From Hydractinia symbiolongicarpus (Eukaryota > Cnidaria > Hydrozoa > Anthoathecata > Hydractiniidae): a stretch of 64,000 nucleotides of DNA. A program made the translations under genes and the position numbers. Location of the stretch: assembly GCF_029227915.1 (NCBI RefSeq), contig NC_079877.1, positions 19,741,851-19,805,850 on the forward strand, read 5' to 3'. This document shows positions 42,541 to 54,490 of the stretch, piece by piece (the first letter of the stretch is position 1; every line of letters starts with the position of its first letter). Below the pieces are notes generated by a model. It was given only the letters and a program-made list of their open reading frames with translations. It did not search any database and was not told the DNA's origin.

Positions 42541-42840
42541 TATTTTCAATGAAACTATCGTCAATGAAACTACCAACCATCTCAATGAAACTACCGACTA
42601 TCTCTATGAATCTTCCAACCATCCTAATGAAACTACCGACCATCTCAATGAAATCACCGACCATCTTAATGAAACTACCAACCACCTCAATGAAACTATC
42701 TTCAACTCAATGAAAACCACCGACCATCTCATTGAAGCTACCGACCACCTTAATAAAACTACCAACCACCTCAATGAAACTACCCACTATCTCAATAAAA
42801 CTACCGCCATCTCTATAAAACTTCCAACTGCTAAACAACT
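42541..42840. repeat. Minisatellite, unit CATCTCAATGAAACTACCGAC
   Basis: About 14 imperfect copies of a 21-base unit, some with AAAC/AAAT variants or 18-24 base length. A shorter array of the same unit lies at 45481-45556 on the far side of the Gypsy remnant. Repeated NETTDHL open frames are artefacts. Confidence 0.9.
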
Positions 42841-42849
42841 TCAGGTGGG

Positions 42850-44208
42850 TGGAGTTGACGTTTTTAAGATGTGAATGTTTATCAATTTCGTTTAAAATAT
42901 GCCAGTTACCTTCTAAAACTAAGGTCATCAGGCATTGCAAGAATTCGTCTTTCTCGGTTTCGGTTTTTATTAGATCCAGAGTGATCGCGTTGGGTGTGGA
43001 TATATCGGAGATAAAATTTACCTATCTCTCATTTTTTTCGGACGGAAGACTTTTCGAGACAGGGTGACGGCTACAATAATCCGAGATGTTGTCTTCGCTC
43101 TTGACGTATTTTAAATCGAATGGTAACCTTGGATACTCAGAAGCATGTTTTCGATGCGTAGTGGTAGAGTGGACAGCGGTTTTTGTAGTAAGGTTACAAT
43201 CGGTTTATGATCGTTGTAGATAACGAATTTTCTCCCCAGCAGGTAAAGGCGATTGCGTTCACATTTGCGAATATTTTTGTTCTGTTTCCGTGAGTGATCT
43301 TGATGAATAGCTGATAACTTTAGCATATTTGTGCCCAGGCGTTTTTTGTAATAAAATTGCTGAAACTCCCACTTTGCTTGCATCACAATAAATAATAGTT
43401 TCTTTTTCGTTATTAAAATAAGTTACACACGAGTCGGTTGTGATGGCGCTTTTGAGAGCCTGGAATGAGCTTTCGCAGTCTTCGGTCCAAATAAATTCGG
43501 CGTGTTGTTTGAGCAATTTTCTTAGCGGGTGAGTTTTTGTGCTAAAGTTTGGAAATAAAACGTTTCAATTAATTACATAATCCAAGAAAGCTGCGTACGA
43601 TTTTTTGATTCTCAGGTTTTAAGTTTTGAAGGGAATCTACCTTAGAGGGGACTGGGCTTCCTGCCATTCGCATTAAAAATAAAGCTGTAAAATTCAATGT
43701 TTTCTTTCGAAAAAATACATTTTTGTAAGTTGTTAATCTATCTAGAATGGCTTTTTAATTGCTGTCGTGTTCTTCAATGTTTGTTCCGAAAACGATGATG
43801 TCATCAGCAATGTTGGCGACTCCTTTCAGGTCAGATAGAATTGTACGCAGGGCATGCTGAAGCTCTTCTGATGCTGAATTGGCACCGAACATGAGTCGTT
43901 TGTATCTTTTTATTTTGTCTTCTGTTTGAAATGAGGTAATGTATCTTCAGTCTTCATTTAAGGTCAGCTGATGAAACGCTGCATTCATGTCTAGCTTGGT
44001 AAAACATGTGGCTCCTTCAAGCTGTACGAGCAAATCATCGACCGTTGGTGCAGGGTATCTTGTGCGGGTTATCGCGGTATTACCCTTTCGCATATCTAGA
44101 CATGGCCTAACGTCGCTGGTATTGGCTTTCGGTACTACTACTAACTGGCTCAACCACGGGGTGGGCTTGCCAGTTACGTCTTCTATGATGTCTAACCCTT
44201 CGAGTCGT
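42850..44208 (-). pseudogene. Gypsy pol: reverse transcriptase and RNase H
   Basis: RT motifs: VRPCLDMRKGNTAITRTRYP, FTKLDMNAAFHQLTL (the first catalytic Asp, near 43985), RLMFGANSASEE, and NIADDIIVFG (the DD pair, near 43800). The thumb/connection follows. RNase H: IIYCDASKVGVSAILLQ, SYSSRSLTETEQKYSQM, VIYNDHKPIVTLL, and the closing DNISDYCSRHP (near 43065). A linker then runs to 42850. Several frameshifts and a stop are present, so it is dead. The integrase domain that should follow is missing. Confidence 0.8.
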
Positions 44209-44718
44209 TCAATTTCCTGTTGAACTTTCCACTAACATCGTGACAACGCCTTTCAGCGATATTAATGGTTCTTCCGCCCCGTATGTTATAATTTTCGTAT
44301 CTGTTTTTCTCAATCTCAACTTTCCGTTGAACTGTCTATTAATAGCGTTAAAAGTAGTCATGTTTAAAACATTTATTGCAGACCCGGAATCGATCAGAAC
44401 ACTGACAGGAAATTTTTCGATTTTTACACGGCAATGGAACTTGGCAATGCTGAAAACAGGAGAGTGGATTGAAAACAACCGCGCGACTTGCTCTTCGTCG
44501 AACGTATCGACATCGACGTTTTTAGTGGCCTGGGGTTGCGTCTATAATAGCTGCGGTACGAGCTTGCGCTTGTGGAACGACACACTCTCGCAAAATGTCC
44601 GATTTCGTGGCAATTATTACAGGTTTTACTAGTTGCTGGGCATTTATTTTGGTGTGGATATTCGCCACCGCAGTAAAAGCATATTTTTGAAGATTTTTTA
44701 TGCAGATTAAAGTTTTTC
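44209..44718 (-). pseudogene. Gypsy zinc knuckles and aspartic protease
   Basis: Between gag and RT. Two zinc knuckles lie at about 44695-44590: [14 protein letters not shown] (loosened) and [14 protein letters not shown] (a classic CX2CX4HX4C). The protease follows: FPVSVLIDSGSAINVL (near 44400), where DSG is the catalytic aspartate triplet, and TYGAEEPLISLKGVV as the second half. The frames of knuckles and protease differ by a shift near 44490. Confidence 0.7.
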
Positions 44719-45333
44719 TTACCCGGGTGTGGTTTCCTTTGATCGGTCGATGCGGTTGAGTTCTTCCTGTTTGATTTGTGTAATATCCTTTTGGTCGCTT
44801 TTTTCCACTAAAATAGCTTGGGTGTTTGTGTCTTCTAATGTTTTTGCGTAAACTAGGAACTGTGCTAGAGTTAAGGTAGGATTTCTGAATTTTCTCAGTT
44901 TGTTACTTGTCGTTGAGAGTTCGAGTTGACGTTTTAGCTCGGTATCGAGTGCTGCTCCAAATTCACATTTTTGGGCTTGTTGCTTCAGTCTGATAAAATA
45001 TTGTTGGATAGTTTCTTCTTCACGCTGTATCATTGATCTATACATATAAATTTCATAGTTTACGTTCGTTTTCGGATTGACATGTGTGTCAAATAATTCA
45101 AATGCGTTATCTAGTGTTTCATCGGTGCCAGAAACTAATAAACTATCGTAAATATCGTATACTTCTTCCCCAACGTAATTTAATAACATAGCCAGTTTTT
45201 GCTTGTCATCCTTAACATTGAGCGCCACACATAAATTCTTGAATATTTTTTTATATTTTAGCCATCTTGTTGCGATTGTGGTAACGTCGTTGGTATCGAA
45301 AAAATTAGGAATAGTTAGATTAGCAACTGCCAT
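44719..45333 (-). CDS. Gypsy gag protein
   Basis: Open frame of 204 codons from ATG at 45333: [20 protein letters not shown], then [18 protein letters not shown] capsid-like helical domain follows, with [39 protein letters not shown] and [14 protein letters not shown]. It ends TTPG ahead of the zinc knuckles. Layout and motifs are those of invertebrate Gypsy gag capsids. No internal lesion is seen in this part. Confidence 0.7.
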   Translation of the reverse strand: MAVANLTIPNFFDTNDVTTIATRWLKYKKIFKNLCVALNVKDDKQKLAMLLNYVGEEVYDIYDSLLVSGTDETLDNAFELFDTHVNPKTNVNYEIYMYRSMIQREEETIQQYFIRLKQQAQKCEFGAALDTELKRQLELSTTSNKLRKFRNPTLTLAQFLVYAKTLEDTNTQAILVEKSDQKDITQIKQEELNRIDRSKETTPG

Positions 45334-45480
45334 AATGTAAATTATACTGCTTGAATACTCGTCGCCAGTTTTATATTCAGAGCGTAATCTTCTCTAACTC
45401 AATATTTACAAAAGTGTGCTCTTATTGTTCATAGTGTGCATACCAAGTTGGCCACTTGGTATGCACCAGGTTGACAATAT

Positions 45481-45556
45481 GACACTACCGACCATCTCAA
45501 TGAAACCACCGACCATCTCAATGAAACCACCGTCTACCTTATTGAAACTACCGACT
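45481..45556. repeat. Short minisatellite, same unit as 42541-42840
   Basis: About 3.5 copies of CATCTCAATGAAACCACCGAC, same orientation as the larger array across the Gypsy remnant. Confidence 0.85.
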
Positions 45557-45979
45557 GTCTCTAAGGAAAATGTGCGCCGCCGAAGCTTAACGTAATTTAA
45601 AGGCGTGTTTCCACTCACACGAAGAACAATGCATAATATTCTTCGATCGACGTCGTCCTCGTGGCGGTCGAATTAGATCGAATTCAAAAGTAGGATTTTT
45701 GTCGATCAATTGAAATTTATCCAATGAAATCATTGATTTATACCTAAGCGCTGTAAACAAATGTAAACATGAAGCAAAGAGTTTGGAGGCAAATGGCTGG
45801 GAAATTTGGGAAGAATTGTACGAAAATATTTTTGTTTTAAGTGCAGAAACTTTTCCAAATTTTGGCTAAACTCGCAAAAGTTAATGTCGCGAAATTTTAA
45901 GTTTGCGAAAGATTCTGTCTGCTGTGGTGCAAAGAGCCTTTGCAACGGAGAGAATCTACCTCTTACAAAAGTTAGCCTA

Positions 45980-46617
45980 TACTTTAAAGGAAGAAACTTT
46001 CGCGGAAGAAACTTTCGCGAGTTCGCGATTCTTCGGCAAAATCGCGAAAGTAAAATCCCGCGAAAAATACTGAAAGTCTTCATTCGCGAAAGTTAATTCC
46101 CGCGAAATATCTGGTTTTGAGCCATTCGCGAAAGTTAATTCCCGCGAAAAATGTTATTTTTTCACAAAATTTTCAAAAAATTAGTGTTTTTTTTTTTTTT
46201 GTTTGGGGTGGGGGTCACACTACAAAAATATAACATGCTTTTTTAAGGGTTTTCCTTTGAGTATCGTTTGAAATGATTAGGTATGCTTGTAAAACAAAAG
46301 TCACGAAAGAACTCTCTTTATTTTTAAAGCATGCTATATAAAGTGTGACCCCTTTAATAATGTTCAAGACAATAATAAAATGACGTACAAATGGAAGCAA
46401 AGATTATTACGTAAATAACAGTTTTTTTATCTTTAAAATATAATAGCTCTACATCAATCAATTACAACGATTTTAGTGTCCTTCTTCATTTTTTTTTATA
46501 TTGCCTTATTCGCGAAAGTTAATTCTCGCGAAATATAGCCAAATGGGTCATCCGCGAAAGCAAATTCAAAAAATTTCGCGACTTTTTCGCCTCGCGAAAG
46601 TTGCTTCCTTTAAAGTA
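45980..46617. mobile_element. MITE with TACTTTAAAGGAAG termini
   Basis: TACTTTAAAGGAAG at 45980 is inverted at 46617, with TA on both outer sides (Tc1/mariner-type target). The interior repeats TTCGCGAAAGTTAATTCCCG many times. The 96- and 117-codon frames over it are artefacts of these repeats. Confidence 0.75.
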
Positions 46618-46689
46618 TACCCAGTGCCAGATACCAATCGCATACCATAGATAGTGCTCGAGAAGTGCAACCTCGATGGCAGGGCCTGT

Positions 46690-46853
46690 AGCGTTATTTG
46701 ACATGAGGTTAAAACGCGCACGCGTACGCGTTTCATCCTCATATCAAAAACGCTTCTGGCCCTGGGATCAAAGTTGCAGGAAGTGATCCGGGAAACAAAA
46801 CGAAAGTCCGTCTGCTGTCCTGCACGTAGCGCATTTCTTTTTCCTAATACAAA
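46690..46853 (+). promoter_or_regulatory. CpG-rich promoter region of eIF3F with a pyrimidine tract
   Basis: CpG density rises sharply (AAAACGCGCACGCGTACGCG at 46713) just upstream of the first ATG. A pyrimidine tract TTTCTTTTTCC (46834-46844) lies 9 bases before the ATG and resembles a 5' TOP motif, which is known for translation-factor mRNAs. The transcription start is not shown by the sequence. Confidence 0.35.
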
Positions 46854-49728
46854 ATGGCGGCCAGTTTAACTACATGTGTCACTAAAGTTTATATTCACCC
46901 AGTTGCTGTATTTGCGATTGTGGACAGTTATGAAAGGAGAAATGAAGAAGCAAAGCGCGTAGTTGGAACTTTACTTGGCACTTTAAACAATGGTGTAGTA
47001 GAAGTGACAAATTGCTTTACAGTTCCCCATGTGGAAACGCAGGAAGAGGTAGCTAGCTAAACAAAAAAGATGTATATTTGCCTTTTATTTCAGCCAGTCT
47101 TATGTACAAGTTACAGGTTAATTAAGCATATATATGAACTTAATAATCCATTTCTAACTAAATCAGCAACATTTAATTACATGTTTTTTGTCGTGTGTTA
47201 TAGCTTCTTTTGGAGTAGTAGCTAGAAGCATATACCATCCTCTAATTATGTGATTATCTAAACAAACAACTACAGCGACAGTCTGGCAACTCTGCTCACC
47301 ACTTTATGGTTTTGACTATAAGCCATATATATGAAACATCTTTTCAGCAGATTTTACATTGTCTCCCCTTAGCTTGGAATTAGTATTGACATCTTTAAAA
47401 CTTCACAAATTATCTTGAGAAAACCAATCTGGACTGTACTTTGTTTGTATTTGAGAGATCCTTTTAACATTGTCTTCGTAAGTACAGTCAAACGTTCGGA
47501 CGAGTCAGCCATATCGTTTATTATGTTAAAAAAGAATTATTTACCATAATAAACTAAATTATATGTAGCATACATTATCACTGAATAATTTAAATTGTCT
47601 GGCATCTTAAATAGCATCAGTCACTGGAGAGATAAAAAGGAGAAATGCGTAAGAATTGCCAAATATTTAAAATGTGAGCAGGAGATAGCATTTCTTTTCG
47701 AAACGCGGGAGACTTGACAGGTCTGGATCTGTGAAGGAGAGTGCACGTTGTGTTACTAAAATTTTCTTAAAAATATTTTCAAGCCTATCTAGTTTTATAA
47801 AAATATAGGTTTGTTTGGTGTTTAATGAATGATTACAAAGATAACAATAGATTAAAATGTCACACCCTACTGCGCAACATTTTTCTCATCTGTGATGTGT
47901 GAGCCCAGTGATGTTTGGGCTGTGTGTTCTGTAAGGTGCACAAGTTTGGGTAGCAATAAAATAGTCATATGGTACATCTTAAATGTAAGGCTCAGGATAT
48001 CATGTCATAGCCTTCAATTGTTGCCGGTGAAAAGAGAAAGTTACTGATAAAAGTGAAATCACAGAATTAGACGTTCACATAATAACATTATACGCTAGTG
48101 ATTTATATTTTATGTGGATTTTTAGTAAATAGACAAAGGTAAACTTTTAGTTGCTTTTGACAGTTACCATTTAATTTCTGGTAAATATGACAGTTAAATC
48201 AGTGGGATACTTTAATGGGATAAATTTTCGCAGGGATTAATTTTGCAGTTGAGCTTATCCGTGAAATTTTAGCATTTTGCGGAGACTTATTTTCGCGGAT
48301 GAAGGATGTTCTAATATTTCACGGGGACTTAATTTCGCGAATGAGGTCATAATAGCAATTTTTAAAAAAGTTGTCAAAAGGGTGTGGGGCCGAATGGCAC
48401 TGTCTCATCGACCCTTGTTACACTGGTCACTTCTACACCAACACAAAATGTAATTTTGCATTTTAGTTCAAAGCTCTTTCAACACAACTATAACATCAGG
48501 TATAATAAACACAACTAAATAAAAAACGAAACGAACCTTAATTGTTAATCAAAAGCGTCAAACGCAGTACAAGAGAAGTTAACATCATCTTCATCTCCAG
48601 AGATTGGTTCATATTTTGATTCTTCATCTGATTCATCCACTACTATTTCACTTCGTGGGATATAAGCAACTTTCAATTGTTTATCCGTAGGGCTGGGAAG
48701 AGAACTCAAATTCGGTTGATCATCTGCATTAGCTGAGAGCAAAGGATCGATATCCTGAAAAGGGTCAAGTGATTCGAGACCTTCTACACGAGCTTCAAGC
48801 GCTTTAGTGATACCTGCTGCTTTCCAGGCGTTTTTAATAACATTCTTGCCACCTTTTTTGGTCATATCATTGTATAAAACCACCATCCATTGAGCTTCAA
48901 GCGGGTAAGTTGCAATGGGTTATGTCTTGCAGCGATTTACCTTCATGTGGTTGCAGACCAATCTGAGCGGTATACCAAACGTAAAACTTTTTAGGTGTGT
49001 GCTTCTTTGCATAACCATTTACGGTCAAATCCAGAGGTTGGAGTAAATACGTCATATTAGTAGGAATGCAGACTATTTCAATATTTTTTCTTTCTCATAC
49101 AGATCCAAGACTTCTTTGTCATTTGTCCAGTAAAGACATCCATATTGACTAAGGTTTTTTGATCAAGTGGTAAATTTAATAATTTTTCTTGTTCTTTAAT
49201 AACTTTTTCTATGTACGGCTTGAGAACTTCTTTGATCATTTTGCAAGCTTTATCTGCGTTACTGTAGTTGCCGTAGTGGGTTTGTGGCGCTGTAGATTAG
49301 TGGTTATAGCTCTCGTACTCTGTGCAGGAGACTGGGGTTCAATTCCTCTTGACGGTGATTCAACATGGGCGAGTGAATGTTACCATAGCCCCTGGTTAAC
49401 CCAAGCCATGCGAGAGAAATTGGAGAGATGGCACACTGTAGAAAGATGTGCATATTTTACATGGCTAGCCTCACAAATATCGAGGGATATACCCTGTCTA
49501 TTATTTCCAGGAGGGGCCATGGCGTAGATGGAGAGTCCTAGAGTATTTAATGCTCATTTTGAGCTACGCAGACCCAATTAGAGCCCGCGCTCTACTAGAC
49601 AACTCCCGGCAACTCAAAATGGGCATTAAATACTCTAGGACTCTCCATCTAAGCCATGGCCCCTCCTGGAAATAATAGACAGGGTATATCCCTCAATATT
49701 TGTGAGGCTAGCCATGTAAAATATGCAC

Positions 49729-49764
<36 letters not shown>

Positions 49765-52700
49765 CTAGTTTTGTTGAAACTCAAAGATTCTTGGATCATT
49801 TTTGATTAAATCTTGCGATGCGGGTTCCCTATCAAAAGCTAAAAAAAAGGAAAAGAGTAAACATTCGTCTGCTTTTCCATCCAAGAAACCGCGACGAGAT
49901 GGTGACATCAGAATGATGTTTTTAAACGGTGCTGTCAGAACCAGACCTACGTGTGAAGACAGTCGGAAAAAAACAAGCGAAACCAGCTGAAATTATATCT
50001 ATTGTACTTCATTAAGTAGTTTTTAAACTTGTTTTATTTCTAGAATCATTAGAAAATATAACACCTGCTAAAACTAGATATTTGAAACAACTTTCTTGAC
50101 ATTTTAGTCTTATTTTTTCATCTTCAGTACTCAGTTAAAAAAATTAGGCCTACAAGAAGAAAGCCTCAGACTTTGAAAACAAAGGAAAACAAAAATTTAA
50201 AATTTCGCGAATCGAGCAATTTTTTCAAATTTTCGCAGGGACAAATTTTTAAAGGGACATATTTAATCCCAGCGAAAAATTTATCCCAATAAAGTATAAA
50301 GGAACTCTTTAATCTTTATGAAGTAAACTTGGACCAATATTAGGTTGGGTCTTGTGAATAATGTTTGTTTACCATTTATTAAATGCTCCCTCTAAGAATA
50401 ACATTTCGCCCAGCAACACATATTTTTCTAAGTCTGAGTCAAAACTGACATTCCTCAAGATTCTTTAATACTAACCAATTCCTCACCCCATCCACCCCTT
50501 CCTCCCCAAAAATCTAGCACAATATACTGATGGTTGCTTTCTCCAAACAAACACCAACACAACAAACACCACCTGCAAGATTTAAGCTTTCCTTCAAGGT
50601 TAAAGCTATCTTGCTATAAACATTAAGGAAATCTTAATCTATTTGCTTTCCTGTAACTATTTGAATACTTGTCCATGATCAAGTTCCTGTATCCCTTCTT
50701 CTAGGTTGCCTTTGATAAAGAATATGCCAGTTCCATGCTGGAATTGTATAAATATGCTTCTCCAGCAGAGGATATTGTTGGATGGTATGTCACATGTTTT
50801 ATACACTTTTTAGTATTAAAAACCAGGGTATATAATCTGATCAACAAGTAACAATTGAAGCTTCGAGCCCAATCTTGGTGCCAATTTTATCTTTTGGTTT
50901 GAATGTTGTGGTTTTTTTACATGTGTCAAATCACAGCCATCAGATAGTCTTACCACCAATCAATTTTCAATGGCACCTAAATGTGTGCCTGGAGCTCTTC
51001 TACACCTGTATAGCACAGCAGTTGAAGAAGCAACTTAAGTGACACTAAGTTGTTTTTGATTCTGGAAAAGAATTTACTTTTGCTGATAAGAAAATTCCAG
51101 GGAAAAAATACTGACTGACTGACTTATTTTTTCAAGGACTTTAGGTTGTGAACATTTTTGATGATAGCCATGGGAGTGCAAGATTAGCAAAAATCGTTTA
51201 AAAAAGATATTAGGTGTATTAAACATTTATATTTTGTCATCCCTTCACTCACGACTAAGTATAACAATCCATACAGTTATTTAATCTGTTAATGGATGTA
51301 GTATTTAAGTAAAGTGTAAGCTCTATCCACTTTATTCAGGTTTGCCACTAGTCACGATGTCACAGGACATTCAACCCTCATTCATGATTATTACTCCATC
51401 GAATGTGCAAACCCAATTCATTTTACGCTGGATACTCAACTTAAAACGGGACACATGACAACAAAAGCCTATGTCAGGTATATGAAAATTATTTCTATGG
51501 AAATATCTAGTTAAATATTTGCTTCAAGACATGCAAAAATTAATAATGGTTTTGTGAGTTGTGTCTCTGGATTATTTTTTTTTCATGAGATAGCTCTCTA
51601 ATGGGTGTACCTGGTGGCACGAGAGGAAGTATTTTTACACCAGTGCCATGTGAAATCAAGTCCTACGAACCCGAAGCTATTGCAAGTAGGTTGTCGTTTT
51701 TCTATATGCTTGTCTCATTTGTTTTGTCTTTTAAACAGACTTCTTTGCAGGCATCAATTTGGGTTTCTTTGCTTTGTTTAGTTCAAACATTTGCCAGGAA
51801 TAAGGGTGGTTCAAAAAAACCGACCAGCTTGCTCAGTGGTGTGCAGCATGTTTCAAGGTGAAATGTTTGAATATCATCTCATGCTGGTAAAGTCCTATAT
51901 TCAATCAATTAATTTACTAATTCCTATTGTAGGTCAGCCAACGACTTAGTGGATCGATTAAAGAATGTTTTGCAGTATGTAAAAGACGTTATTGTAAGTA
52001 GCGTCTAATTTGTCAAATGTGCATGATAGGGTGTGCACCAGGAATGTGAAGAATTATTTTTAGTTTCAAATATTTAATTGGAACTATTTTTATTCTTACA
52101 ATATTGTCAGGATTAAATATCAAAATTTTTCTTACAATATTTTTAGTCATTCCATATGCTCGTCATTATATTTACAACATTTAGGGTAACGTTCCAATAA
52201 GTGAAATTTTAGGCGAAAATAGCTAAAAAATGAAAATGTCTGGAATTTTAGTGAAAAAAAAGTCAGGAAAATGTTTGTTGAGAATGCGTTTTGTTTTAAA
52301 ATTCATTACACTGTAAAAATGTCAATATTGTTACATGCTTGTTACAATTGCAGAACGATACAACACCAGCCAATAATGAAGTTGGACAAAAATTGATGGC
52401 TATGCTTGGTCAAGTACCGCAGATGGATTCGAAACAAATCGAAAAAATGATGAACAACAATATGCAGGTATAATTCATCCCGTATCATTTATGGTGGCAC
52501 ACAATTATAAGGGTAGGTTAATGTTGAGGAAAGGAAGAAAACATCAGCTTATTATAAGCCTTGTACACAAGGAGAAATCCCACGCTGCCGTGTGATGTAT
52601 AATGGTTCACTTTGTTTTGAATTTAATCTAAATTTAAATTTAAGCAAATCTATTGTCTTTGTCACTTTCAATCGTGCGCACTAATTGAAAACCGCATTTC

Positions 52701-52970
52701 ACTCCAGGTGTTTACATGAAAACCTTGTATGCATTCAGAAGTGAGCTTCACTTTACCTGAAGGGATAAAAAAGCATGTAAACATTCCTAAGAAACACACC
52801 ATGCACCAAAGTGGCTCAAACCGGTTTGAGTCTACTCCGGGTCTTACATAAACTACATCTTACATGTAAAATGTTTTTTCTTTTTTTAGGATTTGTTGAT
52901 GGTACTGTACTTAGCCAGCCTAACAAAGACACAATTATCTGTTGGGACAAAAATAAACAGCATTATATAA
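46854..52970 (+). CDS. EIF3F: Eukaryotic translation initiation factor 3 subunit F (8 exons)
   Basis: Subunit of the cytoplasmic eIF3 complex. Exons by GT-AG borders: 46854-47048, 50705-50784, 51340-51477, 51594-51685, 51782-51857, 51933-51993, 52354-52467, 52890-52970. They sum to 837 bases (278 residues plus TAA) with no lesion. The MPN domain starts at [20 protein letters not shown] (residues ~13-32), with [18 protein letters not shown], then [20 protein letters not shown] and [20 protein letters not shown]. As in other eIF3F, the JAMM metal ligands are not all present. The C-terminal helical region has [20 protein letters not shown]. The ATG lies in AAAATGG. Intron 1 (3.7 kb) holds two mobile elements. 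Exons 6-8 lie in the inverted repeat. Confidence 0.93.
47049..48207. other. eIF3F intron 1, left part
   Basis: AT-rich intron sequence from the GTAGCTAGC donor to the pogo-like insertion. Nothing recognisable. Confidence 0.6.
48545..49281 (-). pseudogene. DDE_1 (pogo-type) transposase C-terminal part
   Basis: From the SINE border leftwards: [47 protein letters not shown] (second catalytic Asp), [40 protein letters not shown] (all with a frame change near 49085), a stop at about 48892, then the open frame 48886-48545 ([17 protein letters not shown]; acidic tail). The P-x-N-x-T...QPLD block is diagnostic for the pogo/CENP-B DDE domain. The 5' part continues past the SINE at about 49765, in poorer shape. 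Confidence 0.75.
49283..49764 (+). mobile_element. tRNA-derived SINE with an inverted second tail, ending in (TATC)n
   Basis: The head (49283-49360) resembles a tRNA gene: A-box-like TAGATTAGTGGTTAT and B box GGTTCAATTCC (49336-49346). The body 49445-49563 is repeated in inverted orientation at 49613-49731 (about 96% by eye), with a 49-base GC-rich loop between. A (TATC)n run of about 33 bases follows. A head followed by inverted body copies suggests a SINE joined to the body of an oppositely oriented one. It splits the pogo-like transposase. Confidence 0.75.
50298..50704. other. eIF3F intron 1, right part
   Basis: Ordinary AT-rich intron sequence up to the TTCTTCTAG acceptor at 50704. No other feature. 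Confidence 0.6.
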
Positions 52971-53724
52971 TTTATTAAAAAGCATTCACAAATTTAGGTT
53001 TATTCTTTGATGATATGCTTAAAAAAAACTTTTTCCGGTATAGATCTTTTCAGAGGCAATAAAAGTACGTTACGTTTCGAGCATATAAAGAAGATGCCCG
53101 TAGCATTCAACAAGGAAGATAATCGTTTTTAGAAAGTCCCTTATGTAGTTCTTTAGGGGTTCTGATAACAGTTTTGGTAGGGATTTCTAATAAGGCCAAA
53201 AAAGATAACAAGAACACAATTCTAGCTGTTGAGATGGCTGATTTACTTACATCACTATTAGTTGCGTATTTTACGATTAGAGTAACAGAACAGTTCAAGT
53301 GAAATGTTAAGTCTATCAAAAAACTCGGTATAAAGGTACACTACTTGTAATGTGGGAAGTGGATCTTCAGTCTAAGGTCCTAGATGTAGCGGTAGTGGAG
53401 GGAATGAGAAATTTTTGAATTTTTCTATTCAAAGTGCATTTATTGAATACGAAAGGAAGTCCCGGGGGAACGAGATCGTATTTTCTGGTATTTATTGTCG
53501 CATATAAAGGCGGTGATGCGATGAGCAAGGAAAAATTTCGATTTTTTCCATATTGTTATTGTTAGTCTTAATGTGCCAAAATAAAAATGGTAGATCTTTA
53601 CCATATCACTAAAGGACATCGTTTCGCGTGTAGAGCGATCGGAATTTTAAATTCCGAACATTCCCACATGTCTGTTTTCATTGGTTGAAACAACATCGAT
53701 CCTGATAATTTATTGGCTGAAAGA
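52971..53724. other. 3' flank of eIF3F
   Basis: Downstream of the eIF3F stop. A 70-codon minus-strand frame (53107-53319) has no recognisable motif and I do not call it. Otherwise AT-rich. Mirrored at 62195-62948. Confidence 0.5.
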
Positions 53725-54490
53725 TAAGACACTTTTCGTCGTGTCGTATTTTTCTTCGTGGTGTGGTTTTCTTTGACTCGTAATAGTTCTCGTCGTGTAT
53801 CTTTCTTCGTGGTGGGGTTCGCAGCGTATTGGTTTTTGTCGTGGCGAATTACTCTTGTTCGTGTGAACTCATGTTTCGTCGTGCCGTATGTCACTTCGTG
53901 GGGTATTTCACTTTGTGGCAAAATAGTTATGCTTTTTTTAACACGGAATTACTAATTTCTTGAAGCTGTTATTTTTGTCATTTTTTTTAATAAACCATAC
54001 ATTCTTAGCTATAGATTTAGCTAGCTATACATATTAGCATGCCATAATCTATTATCTATTTTGTAGTTTAAATGGATTCTGATGAAAATATCAAAGATCA
54101 AGTAAACTAACTACACAAACATAAATTATTACATAAAACTCTTACACAATACATGATATTTCTTTATAATCACAAATGTAATACTAACTTGAAAATAGAA
54201 TATAATTTTTAGCACTAAAAATTTTGTTTATTTTACCGCACTTTATTCATGTGACTTGGATTTCTTGTGAGCGCTACATAAATTAAGTAATTTTGTGTTA
54301 AAAAAGCATAAAAATGTTTCACTACGAAGTGAAATACCCCGCAAAGTGAAAAACGCCGCGACTAACACAAATACGTTTTGACGAAACGTAAAACCACCCC
54401 ACAAAGAAAGATACAATGTGACAAAAACCACACCATGAAGAAAAATATGACACGACGAAAAGCATTTACGACGCGACGAAAACCATATAC
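53725..54490. mobile_element. Fold-back element with TTTCGTCGTG subrepeats
   Basis: Inverted arms of about 220 bases (53729-53955 and 54250-54486) are built from variants of TTTTCGTCGTGTCGTATTTT and TCTTCGTGGTGTGGTTTT, around an AT-rich centre. No coding capacity; the 60-107 codon frames over it follow the repeats. Target duplication not evident. Mirrored at 61429-62194. Confidence 0.75.

Larger units (their letters stand above)
42841..45480 (-). mobile_element. Gypsy-type LTR retrotransposon remnant
   Basis: Reading right to left: a possible short LTR end (45480-45385, starting TGTCATATTG on the minus strand), a putative primer-binding site TGGCGACGAGTATTCAAGC (near 45370), gag, zinc knuckles, protease, reverse transcriptase, RNase H and the linker after it. 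It stops at the minisatellite: no integrase, no second LTR. Confidence 0.75.
48208..50297 (-). mobile_element. pogo/Tc1-mariner-type transposon in eIF3F intron 1
   Basis: Inverted ends TACTTTAATGGGATAAATTT on the left and TACTTTATTGGGATAAATTT on the inverted right, with CGC-rich subterminal motifs (TTTCGCRGGGATTAA) on both sides. It carries a DDE transposase fragment (48545-49281) interrupted by a SINE. The flanking TA duplication is imperfect. Confidence 0.7.

Noticed and set aside
45730-46096. Overlapping open frames of 117 and 96 codons
   Set aside because: They follow the CGCGAAAGTTAATTCCCG repeats in and beside the MITE and show no protein-like motif.
49189-49527. 112-codon open frame over the SINE
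   Set aside because: The frame follows the SINE sequence, has no homology I recognise and crosses from transposase debris into a tRNA-like head.
51601-51861. 86-codon open frame as a separate gene
   Set aside because: It spans eIF3F exons 4 and 5 and reads through the intron between them; the splice sites give a better model.
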